A stretch of 64,000 nt of DNA from positions 868,001 through 932,000 of the forward strand of contig CM000694.1 of NCBI GenBank assembly GCA_000149225.2, in the 5' to 3' direction. The translations under genes were made by a program, and so were the position numbers. Position 1 is the first letter of the stretch; each line of letters begins with the position of its first letter. This document shows, piece by piece, positions 41,401-50,090 of the stretch. The DNA comes from Lachancea kluyveri NRRL Y-12651. Taxonomy: Eukaryota; Ascomycota; Saccharomycetes; Saccharomycetales; Saccharomycetaceae. A model generated the notes under the pieces. That model saw nothing but the letters and a program-made list of their open reading frames with translations. It ran no database searches and was not told where the DNA came from.

Positions 41401-43975
41401 GGTTACGACGTTGCAAAGAACAGTCACGTTCACCAATAGCAATTGCTTTACCGTAACCGTCACCCATCATTTGGATTTCTACATGTCTGGCATTTTCAAC
41501 AAATCTTTCCAAGAAAACACCAGAATCGCCGAAGTAAGCTTTACCTTGATGTTGAACAGTTTCGAAAACACGTTCAATTTCATTTTCCGAGTCAACCTTC
41601 TGCAAACCAATACCACCACCACCAGCGGTAGACTTGACCATCACTGGATATTCTAGTTTATTGGCAATTTCCTTGGCCTCTTTAGCACTAGTAACCAAAC
41701 CAGAACCTGGAACTAAAGGAACACCGGCCTTTTCGGCAATTTCTCTGGCGGAGTGCTTCAGACCCAACTTTCTGATAGCTTCGCCGGATGGACCAACAAA
41801 GACAATGCCTTCTTCAACACACTTATCGGCAAATTCAGCGTTTTCCGATAAGAAACCATAACCTGGAATAATTGCCTGGGCATTAGTGTCCTTGGCGGCT
41901 TTAATAATTTTGTCAATGTCGAGGTAAGTTTCTGCAGCAGTTCTACCGTTTAGTGCAACACCTAAATCAGCATCAATAACGTGTTGAGAGTATTTGTCCG
42001 GATCAGAATAGACGGCTACCGATCTAATGTTCAATTTTTTCAGAGTTTTAATGATACGAACAGCAATTTCACCTCTATTGGCAATCAAGACAGTTTCAAA
42101 TGGTTTCTTAACCTTGGCCTCTTCTTGCTTCAAAAAATCGATGTACTTCTTGAAACCACCATACTTGGTAATATCAACGGTGCCCTTTTGGGTGTAGCCA
42201 AACTCTTCACAGATAAAAGATTTCACCCATTCACCAGATTCCAGTTCCACAGAACCAATACCTAGTGGTTCAGGAACCATAGAAATAAATTCACCAAAAT
42301 TTTCCTTTGGAACGCTGTAAACTTCTAATTGGATCTGAGAACCCGTTTCTTCACCAACTCTTCTCAACCCTGGTTTCAAAATAGGACCAGTTTTCGGTAG
42401 AGCGTACAATTTATAATTTTTTGAAGTCTTTGGAGATCCCAGATACGTAGCATTGACCTTTTCCAATTGCCAATACAATGGTAAACCCTTTAAATGAGCA
42501 CCGACGACAGCCAATTTTACAGAATCCTCAGGTGAAATATCAGGCCCTCTCAACTCATCGTCTTTAGTGGTTACTTGTCTATCTATAAACTTACCAAAAG
42601 TTCTGGAACCTTGAGGAAATGCCACTTTGAAGTATCTGTTAGCCAATTCTAATAATGCAAAATCGGTAAATTTTTTACCAATCAAGGTAACACCCTGAGG
42701 CAGACCATCAGGTCTAAAGCCTGCTGGAACAGCCAAAGCTGCCATGTCAGCCAGGTTGACAAAGTTGGTCCATGTGCCTTGTCTAGAGTTAACCAATACT
42801 GGTTCTGCTGCGACTTCCTCGAATGTTGGATTCAAAGGACAAGTTGGGACACACAAAACGTCAATATCTTTTAGCGTTTGGTCGACTTTTTGTAAAATGC
42901 CTTGTCTTTGATATTCATACCTGAAAGAATCAGCGGCATCATATTTAGTAGCAGTTTTGATGATTGATGTCACAGTTGGATCTAAAGAAGATTCTGGTGG
43001 GTTTGTGGCAAAAAAATCTTTAGTAGCTTCATAGCGTTCAGCAACCCAGGCACCTTCATATAGACAACGAGCTAGCGCCAAAAGTGGTTCGAAATCAATA
43101 GTAACGATGCTAGCACCTGCTACTTTTAGGTTTTCGATAGCCTTAGCGTACAGTTTTGGGTTCTCGGTTTCGCCATACCATGGCACTTCTTTTGGAATAG
43201 CAATAGTAACATTTTTAGGGTATTTTTGAAGTGGGTTAGAAGGTAAAGGTCTAGAATATTCATCGTTTTCCAAGTCAGGCTTGGCCATGACCTTAAAGCA
43301 GCGCTCAGCGTCACTCAAATTCATGGCAAAAACGGAAACACAGTCCAAAGATTTACAGGCTGGAACAACGCCTGAGCAGGAAAAGAGGCCTTTCGTTGGT
43401 TTTAAGCCGATCAAGTTGTTCAAGGCTGCTGGGACTCTACCGGAGCCAGCAGTATCAGTACCTAGTGCAATTGGAACAATACCTCTGCCAACTGCAGATG
43501 CACTACCTGCAGAAGATCCACCAGAGACATGTTTATCACTGAAAACACAAGGAGTCTTTCCGTAAGGAGATCTGGTACCAACCAAACCCGTGGCGAACTG
43601 ATCCAAGTTAGTCTTACCGATAACGATAGCACCTGCATCTTTTAACAGGGCCACGACGGTAGAATCAGCCGAAGGGTTGTACTCAAAGGCTGGGCAAGCA
43701 GCAGTAGTTGGCGAGCCCTTGGAGTCAATGTTGTCTTTAACGGCGATCGGAACACCGTACAATGGCAACTGTTGCTTATTGGCTTTACTCTGTAAAACCT
43801 TCCATTGGTGTGCCAGGTTGGCTTCATTAATCAGAGAGATCCAAGCAGGATCTTCAGGTGCAGATTTTTGAGATTTTAGCAAAGAAAGTAGAGTATTGTA
43901 AGAGTGTTCTGGCGTAGATTTACCATGGAAATCTATCCAGTCTTGGGCGGACCAGCCCAAAGTGTCAACAGACAT
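38483..43975 (-). CDS. DUR1,2: DUR1,2: urea amidolyase (urea carboxylase + allophanate hydrolase)
   Basis: A fused 1830-residue enzyme (S. cerevisiae 1835) that turns urea into ammonia and CO2 through allophanate. The N-terminal 620 residues are allophanate hydrolase: an amidase with GGSSAGSASAVGRG and DTAGSGRVPA holding the Ser-Ser-Lys catalytic residues. From about residue 635 (ETVLIANRGEIAVRI) comes a biotin carboxylase with ATP-grasp phrase GGGGIGLQ and the site phrase FLEVNARLQVEHP. Then come the KipA/KipI-type carboxyltransferase modules, and finally a biotinyl domain with VEAMKTEM, in which Lys1796 is the biotin attachment site. It is full length with no break. Upstream GATA sites suggest nitrogen catabolite control. 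It converges with FTH1. Confidence 0.97.
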   Translation of the reverse strand: MSVDTLGWSAQDWIDFHGKSTPEHSYNTLLSLLKSQKSAPEDPAWISLINEANLAHQWKVLQSKANKQQLPLYGVPIAVKDNIDSKGSPTTAACPAFEYNPSADSTVVALLKDAGAIVIGKTNLDQFATGLVGTRSPYGKTPCVFSDKHVSGGSSAGSASAVGRGIVPIALGTDTAGSGRVPAALNNLIGLKPTKGLFSCSGVVPACKSLDCVSVFAMNLSDAERCFKVMAKPDLENDEYSRPLPSNPLQKYPKNVTIAIPKEVPWYGETENPKLYAKAIENLKVAGASIVTIDFEPLLALARCLYEGAWVAERYEATKDFFATNPPESSLDPTVTSIIKTATKYDAADSFRYEYQRQGILQKVDQTLKDIDVLCVPTCPLNPTFEEVAAEPVLVNSRQGTWTNFVNLADMAALAVPAGFRPDGLPQGVTLIGKKFTDFALLELANRYFKVAFPQGSRTFGKFIDRQVTTKDDELRGPDISPEDSVKLAVVGAHLKGLPLYWQLEKVNATYLGSPKTSKNYKLYALPKTGPILKPGLRRVGEETGSQIQLEVYSVPKENFGEFISMVPEPLGIGSVELESGEWVKSFICEEFGYTQKGTVDITKYGGFKKYIDFLKQEEAKVKKPFETVLIANRGEIAVRIIKTLKKLNIRSVAVYSDPDKYSQHVIDADLGVALNGRTAAETYLDIDKIIKAAKDTNAQAIIPGYGFLSENAEFADKCVEEGIVFVGPSGEAIRKLGLKHSAREIAEKAGVPLVPGSGLVTSAKEAKEIANKLEYPVMVKSTAGGGGIGLQKVDSENEIERVFETVQHQGKAYFGDSGVFLERFVENARHVEIQMMGDGYGKAIAIGERDCSLQRRNQKIIEETPAPNLGETTRTKMRQAAESLGSLLKYKCAGTVEFIYDERRDEFYFLEVNARLQVEHPITEMVTGLDLVEWMLRIAADDAPDFESANIVVTGASIEARLYAENPAKDFRPSPGLLTDVHFPEWARVDTWVSKGTTVSAEYDPTLAKIIVHGKDRNDAIMKMNKALNETVVYGCITNIDYLRSIASSEMFKTAKVATKILDSYDYKPCAFEVTSPGAYTTVQDYPGRVGYWRIGVPPSGPMDAYSFRLANRIVGNHYKAPAIELTLNGPKILFHTETIIAISGGIAACSLNDKPIEQNKPIQVNRGDHLAIGKLSVGCRAYLAIRGGIDVPEYLGSRSTFALGNMGGYNGRVLKLGDVLFLNQPELASSSLPGPAYEPQAPPANLLPKISDDKEWTIGVTCGPHGSPDFFKPESVEEFFSEKWKVHYNSNRFGVRLIGPKPKWARKDGGEGGLHPSNAHDYVYSLGAINFTGDEPVIITSDGPSLGGFVCQAVVPEAELWKVGQVKPGDSIQFVPISYQVARQLKESQDAAIETLEDGKLQTLTSDLILPTYEDPVLVQLPKKSNLSPKVTYRQAGDRYILVEYGENQMDLNIAYRINQLINLVGKHKTVGIVEMSQGVRSVLIEYDGYKISQGALLDTLVAYESEIQFDKNWSIKSKIFKLPLAFEDSKTLECVTRYQETIRSKAPWLPNNVDFVAEVNDITHKDVENMLYSARFLVLGLGDVFLGAPCAVPLDPRHRFLGSKYNPSRTYTKNGVVGIGGMYMCIYAMDSPGGYQLVGRTIPIWDKLKLGSHSQEHPWLLTPFDQVEFYPVSEEELDRFTEDCENGKFPVQVEESVFDHKNYLKWINENIESITEFQKSQGGAKADEFARLIQVANQELESSTTNKSAVEEEYPEDAEMVYSEYSGRFWKPMVSAGDTVTKGDGLVIVEAMKTEMVVPAKKSGKVLKIVHKNGDMVDAGDLVAVIQ

Positions 43976-44040
43976 TAAGTATTAATAAGGGAAAAAATTC
44001 AAACAGTAACTGTTTAATTTGGTTACAGTTATACTTTCAA

Positions 44041-44135
44041 GATAAATACCTTTTTCGATCAATTGGCATGGTTGCTTTATATACTTTTTTTTTTCATTCT
44101 AGTTGTTGTATCGAAGATAATCAGTTATCAGATAA
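44041..44135. promoter_or_regulatory. GATA-factor site cluster upstream of DUR1,2
   Basis: GATAA or its complement occurs four times: 44041-44045, 44116-44120, 44125-44129 (TTATC) and 44131-44135, within 65-160 bases of the DUR1,2 ATG. In S. cerevisiae the gene is under nitrogen catabolite repression through Gln3, Gat1, Dal80 and Gzf3, which bind this core. Confidence 0.6.
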
Positions 44136-44191
44136 ACTATCCACCAAGATTTGTTTTCCAGCAGGAAATGGGCATACGCGGCTCGGCAAAG

Positions 44192-44207
44192 CGCGCAAAT
44201 TTGCGCG
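44192..44207. promoter_or_regulatory. Perfect 16-bp palindrome in the DUR1,2 promoter
   Basis: CGCGCAAATTTGCGCG is an exact inverted repeat about 217 bases upstream of the ATG. It could bind a homodimeric regulator, for example at the position of the allophanate-response element (Dal82/Dal81) of S. cerevisiae. The factor is not identified. Confidence 0.4.
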
Positions 44208-44780
44208 ATCACGGGACGGACAAAGCCGCAAATTTGTGGTAGGCCAATATGCCTATCCAATCTCGAGCAGAACGTCGAGACGAGTATATGCCCTTAAACA
44301 AGTTTGAGGCATCATCGTTACGTCAACTAGTGGTATTTTAGAAGACAGTGTTGATGCTGCGATGAGTGATGCTTCCCGATTTTTACTTTAACTCGACTAC
44401 TCTATGTAGTAGCAGAATTCTGTTCGCCAATGACCTAAATTTCCTATCTATAAGTCGCTATCGTAGAAGGAGTATCGTGGAACGAGCGTCGGGAAAAGAA
44501 AATAAAGGATTGGGGTAAATAGTTTAGTGTTGTTGGACATGCGTGTGAAAAAGAAAGTCCGGTGATTTCCACGTTCAAACTACGTTAGGTAACCATGATG
44601 GTGAGAGTCCGTGGAGTCTGTCAAATAGGAAACAAGTAGGAGAAGAGAGGAAACCAATGTTTAGTATCTGGTTAATTACAAGATTGCAAGAAAAGTGGCT
44701 ACCTTGCAATTCTCTAGTCCTGTAAGCTCCCATGGTAATTGCACTTCTCTAGAAAAAGAGGGAAGTATCAAAAAATTACA

Positions 44781-44852
44781 AGCTCGCACTCAGGATCGAA
44801 CTAAGGACCAACAGATTTGCAATCTGCTGCGCTACCACTGCGCCATACGAGC
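44781..44852 (-). tRNA. tRNA-Cys (GCA)
   Basis: A 72-base cloverleaf on the minus strand with no intron. The acceptor stem pairs GCTCGTA with the 3' TGCGAGC. A box is GGCGCAGTGGTAGCGCAG and B box is AGTTCGATCCT. The anticodon loop TTGCAAA gives GCA. It is nearly identical to S. cerevisiae tRNA-Cys. A T6 tract follows for termination. Confidence 0.97.
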
Positions 44853-45155
44853 TTATCGTGAGAATTTTGAGACGCCAAGTTAATAATACGATATTTTAAT
44901 TTACTCGGATTTCATGGAAAATGAATAAGACGAATAACATTGGTCAATCAAGAACAGTAGCACATTAATTGTCTGAGAGTAACCACTGTTACAAGATTAG
45001 TTAGTAGTCATCTGGAAGCTATATAGGGCTGGAAAGGTATAAACGGAGCTTAGACATATACTGAAGAAGGATTTCAGCCACAGATAGAATAAAACGCATC
45101 ACGAGAAGTAATTGAGAAGAAACAGCCTAAATTGACGCGATATAAGGTATAGTTT

Positions 45156-45476
45156 TGAGAAATATGTTGATATTGGGACAATTGTTGAGATTCCATTTTT
45201 GGTTAAGGCTATAATAATTGGTATATGGTTATACTAGAAGTTTTCCTCACCTTTCTAGGAATCCAGAAAAGAGAGTCGATAATTCTACATACAAATATCC
45301 TTCCTTTTATATTTTATTGTTCATTATCCTATTACATTATCAATCCTTGCGTTTCAGCTTCCACTAACTTAGATGACTGTTTCTCATTCTTTGTGTCATC
45401 TTATAACACCGTGTATGATAATATACTAGTAACCCGAATACTAGTCGATGGTCGATAGTTGTATTTCGTTCCAACA
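45156..45476 (-). mobile_element. Solo LTR, Ty1/Ty2 delta-like (Ty1-copia family)
   Basis: A 321-base element that begins TGTTGG at 45476 and ends TTTCTCA at 45156 on the minus strand. It is flanked on both sides by the same 5-base target duplication AGTTT (45151-45155 and 45477-45481). Much of its sequence, for example AAGCTGAAACGCAAGGATTG, matches the delta repeats of S. cerevisiae Ty1/Ty2 from memory. No internal coding region remains, so it is the product of LTR-LTR recombination. It lies 304-624 bases upstream of tRNA-Cys, the usual window for Ty1-type insertion next to Pol III genes. The intact duplication suggests a fairly young insertion. Confidence 0.93.
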
Positions 45477-45481
45477 AGTTT

Positions 45482-46157
45482 GTTAACCGAGAAATTTAAA
45501 TAAAAGTTGATAATATTTTGGTGTATCTAGACAAGGCTTTCTCATATTTCTGCACGTCTCTGCCTCGAAACAACTCTCCATAGATTCCACACATTGATGG
45601 ACAGCAGATCTTGCCAAATCCTGATCTAATTTCGCAATCCTGAGATCATATTCAATGATGCATCGGGTAACGTACTGAGCTTGTAGGGCGGTCAAAAAGT
45701 TTCGTAGAGCTTGCACGTCTTTCCATTCGTAAAAGAGTGTACGCTTTTGACAGAAATCCTGCTCTCACTTCCGCTATTTCGTTCCTGGTGTATGTATAAC
45801 ATCGGTTTTCCCTCAGATCTGTGAAGTATGTACACGCGTGTGGGCAAAAACAGTGACGAAGCAATACCAGACAAACTTGTGACACTGACAATCCCAAGAA
45901 TATAGGAATTTTTGAAGGATTTCCTGCCAAGGTTTGATTATTTGAAGATTTGCATGATTGCTAGCTATATACTGCCCTCTTTGGCCTCTTAAATTCTTTA
46001 AGATTGTTAATGAAACATTTGCTGAGTAAGCCTCACGATTTAGTCATTTTCTTGTTAACCATTTTTATGTTTGAGAAAAAATCAAACTCGGAGAAGTCAC
46101 ACCGACTCGCACTTCTACAACTCCGTAACTTCAGAAAGTAATCAAACAGCGTTGACC
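45482..46157. other. Intergenic region between the solo LTR and GRX5
   Basis: About 680 bases. A minus-strand open stretch without an ATG (about 45764-45483) ends next to the LTR; it is not accepted as a gene. The GRX5 promoter lies at the right end. Confidence 0.4.
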
Positions 46158-46589
46158 ATGTTTGGTAGAATATCCACTAGAGCTCTTTTGCGCCCAGCTT
46201 TTACCCACAGAATACCTTCCGTTAGCCTTTCTAGGTTTTTGAGTACAGAGACTAAACAAGCAATTGAATCCGCAATCGAATCTGCTCCGGTCGTTCTGTT
46301 TATGAAAGGTACCCCAGAGTTCCCTCAATGTGGATTTTCAAAGGCCACTATCAATATGTTAGGCCAACAAGGCGTAGACCCAATGAAGTTTGCTGCTTAC
46401 AATGTGCTTGAGGATGCCGAACTGCGTGAAGGTGTTAAAGAATTCAGTGAATGGCCAACTATCCCACAGCTATACGTTAACAAAGAATTTGTTGGTGGTT
46501 GTGATATTGTCATGAACATGGCTCAAACTGGAGAGCTAGCTAAATTATTAGAGGATGCTGATGCACTAGTCCCCGAAGAAGAGGAATGA
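46158..46589 (+). CDS. GRX5: GRX5: mitochondrial monothiol glutaredoxin for Fe-S cluster assembly
   Basis: Encodes 143 residues from the ATG at 46158 (S. cerevisiae 150). Earlier in-frame codons have no ATG. The first 30 residues are an Arg/Ser-rich presequence with a likely cleavage near SRFLST. The monothiol active site CGFS is at residues 58-61, preceded by the glutathione-contact Lys in [10 protein letters not shown]. The phrases [20 protein letters not shown] are typical. Grx5 transfers a [2Fe-2S] cluster from the Isu scaffold to targets in the matrix. In S. cerevisiae it lies between MFM1 and PDR12 (YPL059W), which fits the order here once chromosome II genes are interleaved. Confidence 0.95.
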   Translation: MFGRISTRALLRPAFTHRIPSVSLSRFLSTETKQAIESAIESAPVVLFMKGTPEFPQCGFSKATINMLGQQGVDPMKFAAYNVLEDAELREGVKEFSEWPTIPQLYVNKEFVGGCDIVMNMAQTGELAKLLEDADALVPEEEE

Positions 46590-48085
46590 ACTAGTTAAGA
46601 AAAGTGCATACTTTATATGCAATATTATATATTTGATTTTACTATCAACAAGGATTTAGGAACAAGATGACTTACATTTGTTATCAAGCAAGATGATAAG
46701 CGATGTATTCCCATGCCTTTAGACTTGTAAATAATTGATCTTCATTTACAAACTCCGCTCTGTTTTGAAGAGAGAACCTTAATATTATTCTTTGTCATGT
46801 ATGAAAGAGTGAAATCTCATGGCAAAGAGAGACCGCTCATAAAATGACAGTGGCCCTTGGGCTTATTACAAGAAGTTTTAAGAGAAAAAAAGAAGAGAAA
46901 TAGAAGGCAGATCACTCAAACGTGAGTGCATGCCGCTGCTTTTTCTTTTCCTTTTCAAAAATAAAAGCCGGATCAGACGCTTTAAAAAGTTAAGAACTTT
47001 AAAAAGCGTATAATAATTGACCAACCAAACCCTAGCAACCATTTCCGTATATGTGGCATAATATTATAGGTTAGAATACAGGGTAAACCGAGTGTAAGGT
47101 AAGAAAATGGCATGTTTTAACGAAGGAAGTGGGCAAAAGAACAATAGGATGCAATTCCAATAACGCAACCCCAGACAATAGTAAAATAACACGGGTTTGT
47201 ATATTAATGATGGGACAGTAACTTTAGCCATTCACTAAATCACTACCCTTCTTTAAATCTCCTACCGGACTCGATGTCACAAATGTTAGTCTCTTTTTAA
47301 AGCAAAACATTTGGCATGATTCAGAAGGCCATGGAAATAATAAATTATGATTCACCATGGGCATCGTTGTAAGTAGGTACTACCAGTTTTCAAAACATAT
47401 TGATCGGAAGACAAATATAATCTTCGAAGCATCAAACCTTTAATAACGTGCACTAGTTGGCTTAGATGTGGTTCATATACCTGTCCTTTGCCTGGTAGAG
47501 TGCATTTTCTGAAGAAAGAATGAGCATCTCCACGTATGAGGGGGATTTTAAAATGCTCATACCTGAATAGCTGTTACATACAAATCTGACGCGAAACGTA
47601 CAAATTTGGATAACTGTGGTAGATTTTTCTGGTCAACTAGAAAAAGGATTTGATGAAGTGTTAGCGATTTGCCTTGAGCAAACTTTGGGAACTGTAAATA
47701 TTTAAAAACGTTGGCATCTCTGAGCCTCATGTTCTAATATAGCACACTTGTGAGAGGAAAGGGTCTGAAACACATTTTGAAAGAAGAGAAAAACTGCAGT
47801 GCTGCGGACCATGTCTGCCTAGCTGTACAGCCCATTCACTATCCATTCAACAGTTTTGAACATGTAATTTTCTTATCCTCCTCAGTTTTACAGCTGCTCA
47901 ATCTTTTTTTAAGAGTAATAATCGGTAGGTGAGCCGTATATTGCTCATTAAGATCTTTCCTGTTTACAATAGATGGGCAAAGTGAGTGATGGTAGCTCAT
48001 TTTTTATTTGGTTCATCAGTGGTTAAACAATTTCGTGCACGGCAACCTCAGTACACAGACTTTTATTAAAAAGTGAATCTGGCAC
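46590..48085. other. Convergent intergenic region between GRX5 and EXO5
   Basis: About 1.5 kb between two converging 3' ends, which is unusually long since no promoter is needed. I see no tRNA, LTR or intact open frame starting with ATG. It may hold decayed sequence or an unrecognised RNA. Confidence 0.4.
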
Positions 48086-49738
48086 TCAAAAAGCGGTTTC
48101 TTCGGCAACGATCCGATCTAGCTCGTTCCCCAGTGATCGGCACATGTCCTTGCCCTGCTTCTTCCACAAACAGACGCTTTCGTAGTCACAGTACCTGCAG
48201 TAAGTAGCAAAGTTCTTCACATTGGGCTTGATAGGCTCGACTTCTCTCTTGCCAAACCAGAACATCGCGCTGTCAAAGGTCTGGGCTTGTAGCTCGTCGT
48301 GGTCGTACTGGAACAAGACGTTGTGAAAGTTGTAATCACCGCAGTAGTACTCGACCATCAGCTTTTGCGATAGGAGTGGTGCTATGCAAGCGTACAGCTG
48401 AGCCATCCTCGCAGCCAAGTATCTCAGGGTGACAGGACTGTTCCACTCGACAAAAAACTCTTTGTATTTCTGCCGTGTGCGCAAATCGGTTATCTTTGAG
48501 TCGAGATTATCCATACCGTATTGTTGCGGGTGCCTGTCGTAGTACTCGTCGAATGGTTCGAAGCCCATGGGCTCTCCGTCTCTCAGTCTTTTCATGTCTT
48601 TCTGGACAATCCCGTCAATTTCCAGCAGGTTTATAACCTTTGCTGGGCTGATTGGCTTGTCCACGTCAAAACCCCTCCTGGTGGCGTTGGTCAGCAGCAT
48701 TTTGTAGGCCGCATGCTGGTCTTTGCCAAGAATTTCCAAAAAACGTCGATAGTACATTACTTGCAGCTTCGACGCGCTCACGACGGAGGACTGGCTGGGG
48801 ACTCTTCTTGCAGACCTTGTTTTCACGTCACTGACAACCACCTCCACGCTGCCCGTGGCATCAGATACCAGACGCGGCAGTTTTTCCAACAGTTCCCCCA
48901 GATCGTTGTTACTGTTGGCCAGCAGGTGCTCGTCCAGAGGCACAGCCTGAATTCCGTCCTGGCAGCAGCTTGTAACAACCAAGTGGTCGATGACGCCACT
49001 GACGAGAACGTCTCGGTCTTCCCTTGCTGGCTCGTGAACAAGCTCACCGGTTCTCGAGTCCAGGTACGCGTGGGCCAACAGCTCACGCGCATGCCCCTTG
49101 TGGAACAATGCAACCATTCTGGTAAGCGCCATGTACCAGTCCTCCACAAACCTATGAAACGGGTCGTTTGGAATGTCAATTTCAAAGTCCTCGATAAAGC
49201 TTCCAAGGTCTGCGGGCAGAGGATGCACCTCGTCTTCCAGGCGCCGGTGTTCCTTTTTGCCGAACTTGACCTGTGGGTGCTCAAAGATGGGCAGCCGCGA
49301 GTAGATGTCGTATGTTTCGCGCAACTCGCACCAGCGTTTCGTCAAAAGCTTTGTTACCGACAGACGAGAGGTGCCCTTGCATTCGACATCACCGGTCTCG
49401 GTGTTGACCGTTTGCCGTGCCTGCACGTCAAGGTATGGGTTAGAAAGGGTCTTCGGTTTCTTGCAGGACAGGTAGCCTGGGTACTCGTCGTGCGCAAACA
49501 GCCGTCGCACTATTGGTAGTTTTGCGTTCAAGTACTCCTTTTTGGCCCTAGGAGATTGTGGCTGTAAAGTCACACTGCCATCGGTTTGCATAAAAGGCAG
49601 CTGATCTATTGCCCTCATCTCCCTGTCGTTTAGTTTCAAAGGATCGTCGCTCGAGATGAGGTGCATGGACTTGATGGTTCGCACCGGTCCATAGACGTGC
49701 ACATACCGCTTCAGCCCGTTACGTGCAAGTGTCTTCAT
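48086..49738 (-). CDS. EXO5: EXO5 (DEM1): mitochondrial 5' exonuclease with Fe-S cluster
   Basis: Encodes 550 residues (S. cerevisiae 585). The N-terminus (MKTLARNGLKRYVHVYGPVR) is basic, suggesting mitochondrial import. A PD-(D/E)xK nuclease core is visible in VSGVIDHLVV and VEVVVSDVKTRSARRVPSQ. A cysteine group near the C-terminus (CRYCDYESVCLWKKQGKDMC), together with Cys residues upstream, is the 4Fe-4S site typical of Exo5. It degrades single-stranded DNA in mitochondrial genome maintenance. S. cerevisiae EXO5 is YBR163W, close to TOS1. The coding sequence is noticeably richer in G and C at third positions than nearby low-expression genes. Confidence 0.9.
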   Translation of the reverse strand: MKTLARNGLKRYVHVYGPVRTIKSMHLISSDDPLKLNDREMRAIDQLPFMQTDGSVTLQPQSPRAKKEYLNAKLPIVRRLFAHDEYPGYLSCKKPKTLSNPYLDVQARQTVNTETGDVECKGTSRLSVTKLLTKRWCELRETYDIYSRLPIFEHPQVKFGKKEHRRLEDEVHPLPADLGSFIEDFEIDIPNDPFHRFVEDWYMALTRMVALFHKGHARELLAHAYLDSRTGELVHEPAREDRDVLVSGVIDHLVVTSCCQDGIQAVPLDEHLLANSNNDLGELLEKLPRLVSDATGSVEVVVSDVKTRSARRVPSQSSVVSASKLQVMYYRRFLEILGKDQHAAYKMLLTNATRRGFDVDKPISPAKVINLLEIDGIVQKDMKRLRDGEPMGFEPFDEYYDRHPQQYGMDNLDSKITDLRTRQKYKEFFVEWNSPVTLRYLAARMAQLYACIAPLLSQKLMVEYYCGDYNFHNVLFQYDHDELQAQTFDSAMFWFGKREVEPIKPNVKNFATYCRYCDYESVCLWKKQGKDMCRSLGNELDRIVAEETAF

Positions 49739-50090
49739 GCCCCACGATTTGCGGACGTTGGCTTTGTTGGATGTGATTTTGAAGTTGTTTTATTGTCTTT
49801 TTCTCTTCGTGCGGCATGCTGTCTACGGTCCCTTCCTTCCTTTGTTTTCATTTCAATTGCACTGACCACTTTTCTTCAAAAAGAAGTGACGAGAAGTAAA
49901 CGCGAAAACAACAAAAAAATATATATATGTATACAAATGAAAGGCATATATTAAACGATAAGTTTAGTACTGTTTAAAGAAAAATTCTATCTATGTTTAT
50001 TCGAAAGGGAGCTTTTTTTTTTTTTTTTTTCACCTGAGTTTATTCTCTCTTTGTTAGCAAAGGAGTCCAAGAAGTGGGGTATGAATATTA
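49739..50090. other. Intergenic region between EXO5 and PDR12
   Basis: About 350 bases with the EXO5 promoter and the PDR12 3' flank. A long T tract lies around 50012-50030. Confidence 0.5.

Larger units (their letters stand above)
43976..44780. promoter_or_regulatory. DUR1,2 promoter region and tRNA-Cys downstream flank
   Basis: About 800 bases. Besides the GATA cluster and palindrome listed separately, the T6 tract on the minus strand at 44776-44771 is the likely Pol III terminator of tRNA-Cys. No other gene is seen. Confidence 0.5.

Noticed and set aside
45483-45764. Minus-strand open stretch of 93 codons with Cys pairs, ending beside the solo LTR
   Set aside because: It has no ATG near its start, no splice signals upstream and no recognised relatives. 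It may be a relic of a host gene but this cannot be shown.
48521-49519. 332-codon open frame antisense to EXO5
   Set aside because: It mirrors the GC-rich codons of EXO5 and has no family features; EXO5 itself is clearly coding.
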